Shown here piece after piece: positions 9,783 to 18,240 of a DNA stretch of 27,500 bases. Under the pieces are notes generated by a model. The model worked only from the letters and a program-made list of their open reading frames with translations, had not been told where the DNA came from and did not search any database. A program made the translations under genes and the position numbers. Location of the stretch: the NCBI GenBank assembly GCA_963575745.1, contig CAUYUJ010019885.1, positions 35,001 to 62,500 of the forward strand, read 5' to 3'. How positions within the stretch are numbered: the stretch's first letter is position 1; every line of letters begins with the position of its first letter. This stretch comes from Prorocentrum cordatum. Lineage: Eukaryota > Sar > Dinophyceae > Prorocentrales > Prorocentraceae.

Positions 9783-9800
9783 CCCTGCGCGCGCGCAGGG
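9783..9800. other. Perfect 18-bp palindrome in the retrogene 3' region
   Basis: CCCTGCGCGCGCGCAGGG is its own reverse complement and lies 43 nt after the stop codon, within the retrotranscribed 3' region. It could form a GC stem in the mRNA. No function is known. Confidence 0.7.
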
Positions 9801-9837
9801 CCTACACAAATATAAAAAATGCCCCCACCGTACCTTA

Positions 9838-10050
9838 TTCTTGTTTATGGCCTCGAGGGCGCGGCTATTGTGCAGCTTGCACAAAGGATCCTGGCCTGAA
9901 GGGCGCACATTGTGTTAATTCGCGAGGATGGCTTCGGGGACGCGGACTTCGTGCAATTTACGAGGAGCCGGGGCCTCGGGCACGCGAATCTTGCGTGATG
10001 GACGAGGGTCTGCGTACGGTTTCGGGGGCGCGAATCTCACTCCTTTTGAC
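9838..10050 (+). repeat. Degenerate minisatellite of about 41 bp, right block
   Basis: About five units of the repeat seen at 7693-8205, for example GGCCTCGAGGGCGCGG and GGCTTCGGGGACGCGGACTT, in the same orientation. The first unit begins a few bases after the right target-site duplication. The retrogene therefore landed within or at the edge of this satellite. Confidence 0.75.
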
Positions 10051-10657
10051 ATGTCCCAGGCCCTTGACGAATCGTGGGGCCACCCGGAGGGCGAGGGAGG
10101 ATGGGGAGAGTCGAGCAGGAGGAGGTAGGAGGGATCGCGGAAGCTCCGACCTCTTCTTCGGGTCTGGCACTGCATTTTGAGTAGTTTTTTGTTGACGGTA
10201 CTGGGGCCCGAAAGCGGCACCCAGAGGCCGAGACTAACGAAACATATCCGCCTTGTTGTTCCAAGAAGTCGGACACCTGGGGAGGCAGGAAGGATGGGGC
10301 GCTCTTTGATTGCAGCGTGCTTCTGCGAAGCTGCATACCCTTCCGTGGAGGGAGGCACGGGGGAGGGAGCAGGGAGGGGCGCCGAGCAGGAGGCGGGGAG
10401 GGAGGTAAGGATGGGAGCCGGTCAGATGCGGCATCACGGACGGTCTCGGCGCCGATCGTCGATTGATTCTTCTTTCGCCGCTTTGGGGGAGGAGGGGCGG
10501 GCGGCCAGGGAACCTTGACCCCCGACGCCACGATCTGTTCATGGCGTCGACCCCCCAGGGGTCTCCACCCGTCCCCCTGGACGGGTTTTCCATCCTGACT
10601 CGCTGCTTGACCGTGCGTGCCTTGGGCCTGGCGAGGGCCCCCCGGGAGGCCCGTCGT
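10051..10657. other. No supported gene
   Basis: GC-rich sequence with GGGAGGGAG-like stretches around 10350-10410. The open frames on both strands have Arg/Gly/Pro composition and no domain. Nothing is supported here. Confidence 0.45.
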
Positions 10658-10852
10658 GAGGAGGAGGAGGAGGAGGAGGAGGACGAGGAGGAGGAGGAGG
10701 AGGAGGAGGAGGAGGAGGAGGGAGGGGGAGGGGGAGGGGGAGGGGGAGGGAGGAGAGGGAGGAGGAGGAGGAAGAGGAGGAGAGGAGGAGGAGGAGGAGG
10801 AGGAGGAGGAGGAGGAAAGGAGGAGGAGGAGGAGGAGGAGGAGGAGGAGGAA
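10658..10852 (+). repeat. GAG triplet tract with GGGGAG core
   Basis: Almost pure purine on the plus strand: GAG runs around a (GGGGGA)n centre at about 10720-10750. It is mirror-like and could form triplex DNA. Translations are poly-Glu, poly-Arg or poly-Gly. The opposite-strand serine-rich frame (10234-11577) passes through it. Confidence 0.9.
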
Positions 10853-10907
10853 TTCTCTGTGGCCCGTCGTAGCGAAAAACTTCCCGTCGCGAATTCTCTG
10901 TGGCCCG
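10850..10907 (+). repeat. 17-bp direct repeat at the edge of the GAG tract
   Basis: GAATTCTCTGTGGCCCG occurs at 10850-10866 and 10891-10907, 41 bp apart, immediately right of the GAG tract. The first copy is fused to the last GAG unit, suggesting tract expansion or slippage duplicated the boundary. Confidence 0.85.
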
Positions 10908-11176
10908 ACGGGGGTCCTGGAAGGGGGGGGGGGGGATCGCGGGAGGAGTGCCGAGCACGCGGAGGCAGGAGAGCGGAGGGCGGGAGGAGGCGCAGAGCGC
11001 GCGCCGCCCGCCCCCATCGGCGGCTCGCGGCAGCTTTGGTCATGTTGCCGCGTGCCCGGCGATGACGCTTGGCCCGCAGCCCCGCCGCCGATGCCGCGGG
11101 GGGATCGGGGGAGCGCACGGAGGGGGGTGCCGCTGGGGGGGGGCCCTCTGAGAAAGCAGGGCGGGGGGGGGGCTTC

Positions 11177-11640
11177 TCAGAAGGCAGGCGCCTTCCTACG
11201 GTGGGGCGGAGCGACGCGTCGCTCCGCCGGTTCTGGCCCACCGCGCTCCGGCGCGGCACGCCATCCACTTCCCGGTCCCCCAGCGTCAACCTCCCGAACT
11301 TTTTCCAAGCCTTCCGCCCCGCGGAGAGAGGAGCGACACGCCATCCACTTGCAAGGCACAGCGTGTCGTAGGAGCCGTTCCGAGGAGCCACCCGCCTTCT
11401 CAGACTCCCCCCTGCCTCCTTGGGAGGCCATCCCCCTCGCGCCAACCCTCTGTGCGCGCTGCCAGGGGGTCGTCGGAGCTGCGGGGCGAGGGCGTCTTCG
11501 TCGTCGTTTGGGGAGGGGGGGGGGAACATCCATTGCGACACCACGAGATAAAGGTGCTTTTCGCTAGCCTCGCTCAACTATGGGACCGCTCGGACATGCT
11601 GGAACGTGCGTGAACATGCCTGAGCCTCGAGCAGGAGAGG
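11177..11640 (-). pseudogene. Body of a possible SL-tagged retrocopy on the minus strand
   Basis: Reading leftward from the minus-strand spliced leader, the first ATG opens only 17 codons. A longer frame without stops begins at 11577 and continues into the GAG tract; a second minus-strand frame covers 11177-11533. In that second frame RHAVPCKWMACRSSLRG and PERGGPEPAERRVA resemble RHGVPCELMAGRSAPRD and PKRGGPEPAARHVE from 17945-18240 on the same strand. A 14-bp direct repeat CACGCCATCCACTT is present at 11257-11270 and 11337-11350. No target-site duplication or A tail was found, so the insertion is probably old and decayed. Function unknown. Confidence 0.4.
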
Positions 11641-11661
11641 CTTGAGCCAAAATGGCTACGG
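11641..11661 (-). other. Second dinoflagellate spliced leader relic (minus strand)
   Basis: CTTGAGCCAAAATGGCTACG plus one G is the exact reverse complement of 21 of the 22 spliced-leader bases; only the variable first base is not matched. The following minus-strand sequence is CCTCTCC, not a GT donor, so this too is a relic in genomic DNA and not an SL RNA gene. It points leftward, toward 11577-11177. Confidence 0.9.
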
Positions 11662-13009
11662 GGGCAGGGCAGGGAGGGAGCTTCCGCAGATTCTTGGGGG
11701 GGTCCTCTCCTCGGAGCGTTTTCCCGCAGCTGCGTCTCGACGGGAGTTTTCCTGGGGGCACCTGGCTCGTTCCGAACGGCCGCCGGAGGCCCCAGTCACC
11801 GGGGGGGAGGAAGGAAGGAAGGAAGGGATTTTTTGGATTGCACCTCTGATTCAACCGCTGGCTGGTCAGACTAAGGGCGGCACTCGCGACAGGTATTTAC
11901 TAGGCTAATGCTGGCAAAAACCGAGGGCGCCAAGGTCGGAGGCAGGCATTGCGGCCATCCGAAGCAGGACAAACAATGAGGCAGGACAGACAAGGAGGCA
12001 TTGTCGATGCAGTGTCAGAGGAAGCAGGACAAACAAGTGGCGGCAGAGAGCGCGGGTCCTGTTCTTTGGGTCTCTCCGGGAGCCCCACCCACTGGCGGAA
12101 CTCATTATTTACAGAGGGAAAGACACGGACAAAGTCACACTGCAGAACAAGAAGCTGGCGACACAAGATCAGAGAAAACCCCAACTTCTCCTCACATGGA
12201 CCGAACGATCATCCTGTATGTCGCCAGCGGGTGAACGCCAAGAAGGACAGAAAGGCCAACATGGCAGACTGGGCAAACGCTGGAGGTACTTATGCCATCA
12301 TAAAGCTGAACACATATATCGATCAACTTCCAGGCGCCGCCTGTCGACCAGTTCTCACGGTGAGTACACAGGAAGGCGAAGGCCCCGACCACCACACCAC
12401 AGCAGCAGACACGGCAGCGGCGAGGCAGCGGGGAGGGGCGGGAAGGGGGCGGAGCAGCAACAGCAGCGGGGAGGGACACCACACCCACGGGCGGGGAGAG
12501 AGCTTCAGCAGAGAAACCGAGGACCCAGCATCAAGTGTCAGGACGTGAGCACGGCCCAGCTCCGTCTCGCCAGCTCGCGAGCCTGCCCAACTGCGGTGAC
12601 GGCACGAGAGCACGGGACGCGCGCCCATGATGTGCAGCATGCAGGGAGGCCAGCAAGACGGACAGGGACGGCAGAGAGGACGAAGGCTGGACGTGATTGA
12701 GAGCGCGTAGCCTCTGCGGCGGCGCCAGCGCGGGGAAGAATAGGCGACGGCGCCACAGCGCTCTCCAGCTGCACAGAGCTGCCCAACCTCCTGGCAAGGA
12801 CGACGCCAGAGCTGTCCAGCGCCAGTTGCGGGGAGGGGGACAGGAGGAGGATCAAATAATAAACCACTGACGCTTCAGCGGCTAGACCGCCGGCAGCCTG
12901 CGCAAGAAAATAATAATAAACCAGAGCCAAAAGCTGGGTCCGCATTCCAAGGGGCCACCTCCAGAAGCTTGCCGTGCACGGGCCCCTGCTGGGCCCTGTT
13001 GGCACGTCG
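11662..13009. other. No supported gene; short 60-bp repetition at 11961-12036
   Basis: GAAGCAGGACAAACAA occurs at 11961-11976 and 12021-12036 (60-bp spacing), with a related GAGGCAGGACAGACAAGG between them. Composition is more balanced here than in the flanks. The open frames at 11949-12548 and 12218-12700 have no recognisable domain. Confidence 0.45.
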
Positions 13010-13459
13010 TCACCTGGCGGCCTCTCGCTTCGCTGCTATCCTCGCACGGATCTCGTCAGACAGTGGCACTGGGGAGGGAGGGGAAGGGGTATGGCTAGGC
13101 CCGTGCTCTTGCTCAGGCGTGGCGGCAAGGAACTCCCGAGCATCCATATACTCCTGCTCCTCGTCCGTCTCCGGGGGGCCAGGGGGGCGAGGGGTGGCCT
13201 CGGGATCCGGAAAGACGGGCGGAGGAGGCCGCTCGTCGGCTTGTGGCCGTTCAGGCGGAAAGAACCTGCCACGCTCAGGGTCGGCTCGTCGGCTACGAGC
13301 GGCACGGGCCACGAAATCGGGAGCCCATTCCTCATATATGGCCCTGGAAGGAAGGGCGGGAGGGAGGGAGGGAGGGAGGGAAGGAGGGAGGGAGGGAGGG
13401 AGGGAGGGCAGGCAGGAAGGCACCAGCTGGAGGCCACAGAGGGTGCAGTCCTCCAGCAC
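13010..13459 (-). CDS. Possible exon or 3' end of an unknown protein
   Basis: A minus-strand frame whose C-terminal 110 or so residues have mixed, gene-like composition (YEEWAPDFVARAARSRRADP, ending LSDEIRARIAAKREAAR). The N-terminal part is only the translation of the GGGA microsatellite (PPSLPPSLPP), so if real, the exon starts near 13345. No family is recognised and there is no supporting signal besides openness. It could equally be a decayed repeat. Confidence 0.25.
   Translation of the reverse strand: MLEDCTLCGLQLVPSCLPSLPPSLPPSLPPSLPPALPSRAIYEEWAPDFVARAARSRRADPERGRFFPPERPQADERPPPPVFPDPEATPRPPGPPETDEEQEYMDAREFLAATPEQEHGPSHTPSPPSPVPLSDEIRARIAAKREAAR
13347..13412 (+). repeat. GGGA tetranucleotide microsatellite
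   Basis: A run of GGGAGGGAGGGA with one GGAAGG interruption, in otherwise GC-rich sequence. Confidence 0.9.
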
Positions 13460-13960
13460 TCTGCGGTGTGGCCGTGCTGTGGCCGCCTCTGCTCGGGCGC
13501 GGCGCGTCCCCTGCGGGCCCGACCCGGGGAGGACCCCCTCGGGGGGGGGATATCACGGCCGGGGCCAGGAGATCTCCGGGCTGCCATGGCCTCCGTCAGC
13601 CCCCCCCCTAAAAAAAAAAAGAAACGGTTCGGGGGCGAGCATCGGCGGCGTGCCCAGCGGGGACGAGCGAGAGGGAGCAGGCCTCCTCGGAGGGCGGCGG
13701 GGCTTCTTGGAAGCCCGCGCGCCCTCGGAGAAGTCTCGTGTGAGGCCTGGGCGCCTGGGGAGGCCGGAGGCCTTCCGAAGCCTCTGGCGAGGCCCGCCCC
13801 GTGCCATCTCCCGCCTGGGCGCGCCGCCGAGAGAGGACGGCCACGGGGAGAGGGGTCTGGACGTGCAGGGACTCCGCGACGGAGAGATCAGCGGGTCGGA
13901 TGCCTGGGCCGCTGGCGTGCACGCCCAGCCTCAGCCCCACCTCCAGCAGGGAGGGCGAAT
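13413..13960. other. No supported gene
   Basis: GC-rich sequence with long open frames on both strands but no domain, motif or repeat that I recognise. An A run of 11 follows CCCCCCC near 13601-13620. Confidence 0.45.
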
Positions 13961-13964
13961 TTCC

Positions 13965-13985
13965 GTCGTCATTGTCGTCGTCGTG

Positions 13986-14019
<34 letters not shown>

Positions 14020-14116
14020 TCGTCGTTGTCGCCCTCACCCTCCAACTCCTCCTCCTTCTCTCCTCGTTCCCTCCCTCCCTCCATCCATCCACCCATCCAT
14101 CCATCCATCCATCCTC
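13965..14116 (+). repeat. CGTCGTCAT triplet tract followed by a CCAT tetranucleotide tract
   Basis: Mixed CGT/CAT triplets at about 13965-14030 are followed, after a pyrimidine-rich spacer, by CCATCCATCCACCCATCCAT-type repeats at about 14078-14116. Confidence 0.85.
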
Positions 14117-15045
14117 CCCCCTCTTCCTTCCCCATCTCTTTCTCCACGGAGGTCTTCAGAAGCCTCTGGACGCCTCCGGGCCCTCCCCTGCTTACTTTCT
14201 CATCATCATGACCCTCCCCCCCACCCATCCAACCGCCCGCGTGTGCTAAGTCCCCCCTCGCACTCATCGAGTCTATCCCTCTCCTGCTCGCGCTCCGTTC
14301 TCCTGCTCGGCGCAAGATCTGGTCACGATCTGTCCCCGGGCCCTTTCCCAGCGTCCGCCCTGGCCAGCTCTGCCGGTCGAGTGCGGCCTTGCGCGCCCGA
14401 GTCGAGACGAGAACCTCCCGGGGCGCCCCCCCCGACAAGCATATCCGCAGCGGAGGTGCCGACGCCGCCGCCGCCGCCGTCGTCATCTCCGTTCTGGACT
14501 CCACAGGAGCGTTTCGGGCCGGGCGAAAGGGGGGGGATTGGGAAAGGGGGGGGGGATACGAAATTTGCTGCATGCAGCTGGTTTCGGCCTCACCGAGGGG
14601 CCCCTTCCTCGATACATAGCCGCTTCCGGCGCCGGGAGGTGCCGGGAAAATCAGCTACGTGAGCTGATTCTCCCCCCCCCCCCTTTGCTATCCCCCCCTT
14701 TCGCCCGACCCGAGCGTTCGAGCCCTCCCCCCCCCAAGTGCGTCGCACCGCCCTTCGAAGCGCACCCGAGGAGCCGGAGCAAGCTTCTCGGAGCCTCAGC
14801 CCGTCGGGAGTCTCGACTCGTGCCCCCGACGGGCGTGCCGTGCCCCCCTGCTCTGCGGGCCAAGCTCGGGCCGTGGTGACCTCCGCGGGCGCCCCCCCCG
14901 AAGCGCCTGAAGCGGAGACGTCGATCCTCGCCGCCGTCGCTCCCGCCGTCCTCCTCCTCGCCGTCGTTCTCCTCGTCGCCCTCCTTCGAGCTTCGAGCTT
15001 CGAGCTGCGGACACTTGGCCTCCTCCATAGGGGTGCGGCCGTCCT
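14117..15045. other. No supported gene
   Basis: Pyrimidine-rich to GC-rich sequence with poly-C runs (about 14671-14681, 14728-14735). The open frames are Pro/Ser/Arg-rich. CTTCGAGCTTCGAGCT at about 14985-15003 is a short tandem repeat. No gene or RNA was identified. Confidence 0.45.
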
Positions 15046-15048
15046 CTG

Positions 15049-15358
15049 CTCCTCCTCCTCCTCCTCCTCCTCCTCATCCTCCTCCTCCTCGTCCTCCTCG
15101 TCCTCTTTCTCCTCCTCGTCATTTCCCCGCCCCTTCACGTGGGCCATACATTGGCCTCGAGGCTGTTGCGTTCCTCAACTACTCGGACTATCGTAGGGAG
15201 GTGCGCAACAAAGTTCCCCAGAGGACGAGTAGATTTCCCCGCCTCCTCCTCCTCGTCCTCCTCGTCCTCCTTCTCCTCCTCCTCCTCGTCCTCCTCGTCC
15301 TCCTCGTCCTCCTTCTCTTCCTCCTCTTCCTGCTCGTCGTCGTCCTCCTCCTTCTCCG
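15049..15358 (+). repeat. CTC/CCTCGT triplet tracts (two blocks)
   Basis: Blocks at about 15049-15120 and 15240-15358 consist of CTC and CGT triplets. They are split by about 120 bp of unique sequence (15121-15239). Here the pyrimidine strand is the plus strand, opposite to the GAG tracts at 1.6, 10.7, 19.9 and 21.8 kb. Confidence 0.9.
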
Positions 15359-15742
15359 CCCCCCGCAGGGCCTCGGGCGCGATGGACAGGGGCTACCCCC
15401 CGCGCGCGCAGGCGCCGCCGCTGGGGACGGGGCGCCGGGGCCCGTCCAGCGGTGCGCCTGTGCCTTGAGCGCGGGAGCCCGGGATGGCCGCAGGGGGCGC
15501 CAAGATCGGGCGTCGAGTCATCAGTCAGGCCTTGCGCGCAAATGCGGCGCCCTGGCCAATGAACATGGGTGGCGCCACACTGCGGAGGGAGGGAGGAGCA
15601 GGAGGAGGAGAGCAGGGAGGAGAAGGGGGGAGAGGGGAGGGAAAACAGGAAAGTCACACTCAAAGCGACTGCGTTCGCAGAAGGTTATACACGCAAGGGG
15701 CCCACGAGTAATGGGGGTGCGATAAACGTGGGGGTGACGAAA
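15359..15742. other. No supported gene
   Basis: GC-rich sequence becoming purine-rich (GGAGGAG-like at 15585-15645). No domain-bearing frame or other structure is seen. Confidence 0.4.
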
Positions 15743-15830
15743 GGTGCACCGTATGTGCCCTGAAGGGGCCCCCTCAAGGGGTTCCCTGGGGCCCAAAAGG
15801 GGCACGAAAGGTGCACGTTTCTCTCCCCCC
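15743..15830. repeat. GTGCAC hairpin repeat family, copy B
   Basis: GTGCACCGTATGTGCCC at the left and GGGGCACGAAAGGTGCAC at the right form an imperfect stem around GGGGCCCCCTCAAGGGG and CCTGGGGCCC. The central CCTGGGGCCCAAA is shared with copy A (5711-5797). The right flank CTCTCCCCCCATCC-TCGCCC is shared with copy C (17517-17620). Confidence 0.65.
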
Positions 15831-16469
15831 ATCCTTCGCCCCTCGCAGGATCGGGGCTCAGGGGGCGGGGGCCAGTACAGATGGGGGTTCAGCCAAAGCG
15901 CCGAATCTTGCTGGATCCTGCAGAGCCAGGGATGCATTGACCCGGGTCAGCGCGCAGGATATCTTGCAGGATCTTGCAAAGCAGAATCTTGAAGGATTTT
16001 GCAGGGTTTGCGGTGACCCGGGTGAGTGCGTCCCCGAGCAAAGATGATCGCGTTTCGCGCGTCGCGGCCGGTGCCAGAGGGCTGGCCGTCCTTAACCCCG
16101 ACCTCGCGAGAGCGCGAACACGATTCCGCATCGCACATCGCTGGGCGCGATGCTTGGAGTTCGGCGACCTAGATATAGCCCAGAATGGTCCCAGGAGGGC
16201 CCGGTGACCACTCGGCGGGGTTTCGGGGTGGGCGCAGGGTTTTGGGGCTCGGGTCGTTCTCCGAGGGTGTCTCGGGCAACTGGGGCCCCCAAGGTCCCGA
16301 GGCCGTGCAGTGACGGACCGTGCGGTGATGCTTTCTTAGGGGCTTCCAGGTCACCGCACGTTTTGCCATTGCACCCTTTTGGGACCCATACGAGCGTTTT
16401 CTCCATGATTAAACATCGGATTTCGGAGGGCCGCCCGTACTTCTTGGGTCGATACTTGAGTCGGCAGAG
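15831..16469. other. No supported gene; short internal repetition of AGGATCTTGCA
   Basis: Around 15905-16010 the sequences GGATCCTGCA, GGATATCTTGCAGGATCTTGCA and GGATTTTGCAGGGTTTGC form a weak degenerate repeat. No recognisable gene, tRNA or other RNA was found. Confidence 0.4.
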
Positions 16470-16880
16470 ACAGACACAGAGTGAGGGAGAAAGAGAGAGA
16501 CCTACACACTTACACACGCCTAGATACACAGACATATACTTACATATGCATACACGTACATGGTCAATGGCATATCTAAACGTGTACGCTTGTGCATACA
16601 AATATATATATATAGTCATAAACGTAGATAGATGCATGTATACACACACACGTGAATGCGCATCAAGGGGAGATGGAGAGGGAGAGGGAGAGCGATAGGG
16701 GGAGAGAGAGAGAGAGGGAGACAGAGAGGAAGGGGTTTATCTGTTTATGTGTACTTATGTATATAGAGAGAGAGAGCGAGAGAGAGAGAGAGAGAGAGAG
16801 AAATAGAGAGAGAGAGAGAGAGAGCAAGAGAGACGACAACATAATGCAGAGACAGAGATAGAGACATGATGGGAGTCAGA
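16470..16880 (+). repeat. GA dinucleotide microsatellites with CA/TA-rich interval
   Basis: GAGAGA-rich blocks at about 16470-16500 and 16670-16880 flank an A/T- and ACAC-rich stretch at 16500-16650 containing TATATATATA and ACACACAC. The interval stands out as AT-rich in a GC-rich window. Confidence 0.85.
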
Positions 16881-17190
16881 GAAAGAGGTAGAGAGAGGCA
16901 GAGAGACGGGGCAGCAGAGGCTGGTGGCGGCGCTGGCGGCCCCAATGGCTACTGGGACCCAGGAGGGCCCTCGGCGCGCTTGCCTCAGCACTCCAGCCCC
17001 CCTTCTCATCCTCCCTCCCTCATCCTGCTTCTCTCGCCTCCTCCTTCACCCTCCCCTCGCCTGCCCCTCTTCTCATCCTCCCTCCCTCGTCCTGCTTCTC
17101 TCGCCTCCTCCGCCCTCCCTCACCTCGCTTGCATCTCCCCGCCCCTCCATCTCCTGGAACTCCTCTGCGGCCCCTCCGTTTCTCCCTCCC

Positions 17191-17214
17191 CGACGACGAC
17201 GACGACGACGACGA

Positions 17215-17309
<95 letters not shown>

Positions 17310-17319
17310 GCGGCGGTGA
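17191..17319 (+). repeat. CGA triplet tract maturing into a CGACGG hexamer array
   Basis: About nine CGA triplets are followed by about sixteen CGACGG hexamers with one CGG interruption near 17250. Translations are Asp-Gly, Arg-Arg or Thr-Ala repeats. No gene frame is favoured. Confidence 0.92.
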
Positions 17320-17516
17320 CCTCCCCCCCCCCACGTGCTCCTGCTGCTGCCGCTGCTGCCCCTCCTCCGCCTCTGCCCCTCGAGCTCGTGAGCCGCCCCT
17401 CGCCCCACGCCTCGGGCACGAGAGGCGAGGCGGAGCCGGGCGGACTGGGCACGGCCTGCCTCTGGCGTCGCGTACTGTGGGGGCGGTAGATATGGGGGGG
17501 GGGAAGCGAGGGCCGC

Positions 17517-17620
17517 AGAACAGGGGCCCTTGAGAGGGCTCCTGCAGGGGTCCTTTAAGGGCCCACGAGGGGGTCTTTAGGGCCCGAGAGGGGCACATGT
17601 CTCCCCCCCCCCATCCATCG
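17517..17620. repeat. GTGCAC hairpin repeat family, copy C (diverged)
   Basis: Shares GGGCCC-AGAGGGGCACATGTCTC and the CCCCCCATCCATCGCCC tail with copy B, with lower similarity in the left half. The stem is weaker than in copies A and B. Confidence 0.5.
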
Positions 17621-17944
17621 CCCGCCACATGAATTCAGCGTTGCCCAGCTTCCCCTCCCACAGCCCAAGGCGCTCCCGAGGGCGGCTCGTGCAGAATCGT
17701 GCGCAGGGTGCCAGGTGGGGCCTCCTCGGCGGCCTCGGGGGCCTCTCCCGCAGCCTCTCTGGGGCCGCCCTGGAACGCTTGGCCTCCAGCCCGCACGACG
17801 GCAGCCACGCGCCGACACCGGTGTCCTGGCCAGGCTCACCCTGGGCCACCCCAAGGAGCCGTGTGCACCGATCCTGTGCCGAGGATCTGCCTGGCCCACA
17901 TCGGTGTCGGCGTATACGGTCGGGAGCGTTTGCTCGACGTGTCG
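17621..17944. other. No supported gene
   Basis: GC-rich sequence open in several frames on both strands. The minus-strand frame 17555-18310 covers it and continues into the repeat-family copy to the right, but no domain is recognised. Confidence 0.4.
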
Positions 17945-18240
17945 CGCAGCCGGTTCCGGCCCGCCACGCTTCGGCGCGCCACTACAGTCAACCATGATAG
18001 CAAGGATGGGGCAATTTCCCAAGGCTACCCTCGCATCCTTGCCCCTTCGGCATTCTGCTGCGCTCCGCACGGAAAACGTCAACATGGCGTTCCAAGGACC
18101 TTGCATCCTTACCGCGCATATCCTTACTATCCTGGTCGAGTGTAATCGAGCTTTCCCCAGCTGTCCGTCCCGAGGAGCGGAGCGGCCCGCCATCAGCTCG
18201 CAGGGCACACCGTGTCGCTGGGGCCGCGGCACGCGGCACG
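17945..18240 (-). pseudogene. Diverged copy of the sequence behind the minus-strand SL relic
   Basis: Read on the minus strand, this region contains RHGVPCELMAGRSAPRDGQ and PKRGGPEPAARHVE in one frame, resembling RHAVPCKWMACRSSLRGAE and PERGGPEPAERRVA from 11177-11533 in order and orientation. The spacing between the two blocks is longer here by roughly 100 bp. No spliced leader lies next to this copy. It is a dispersed, possibly once-coding family; function unknown. Confidence 0.4.

Larger units (their letters stand above)
8355..9831 (+). mobile_element. Full-length spliced-leader-tagged processed retrogene insertion with target-site duplications
   Basis: The 14-mer AATGCCCCCACCGT occurs at 8355-8368 and again at 9818-9831. 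The left copy runs directly into the complete dinoflagellate spliced leader (8368-8389, sharing one T). The right copy directly follows an A-rich end with a run of six A (9814-9819, overlapping the duplication by two). Between them are a 37-nt leader, an uninterrupted 437-codon frame and a short 3' region. This is the signature of a trans-spliced, polyadenylated mRNA that was reverse transcribed and inserted. Retention of the whole leader means the copy reached the true 5' end of the mRNA, and the perfect duplication argues for a recent event. Confidence 0.9.

Noticed and set aside
10234-11577. 447-codon minus-strand open frame as a complete gene
   Set aside because: About a third of it is translation of GAG/CTC tract (poly-Ser, poly-Pro), with no domain. 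Only the SL-proximal part was kept, as a possible retrocopy.
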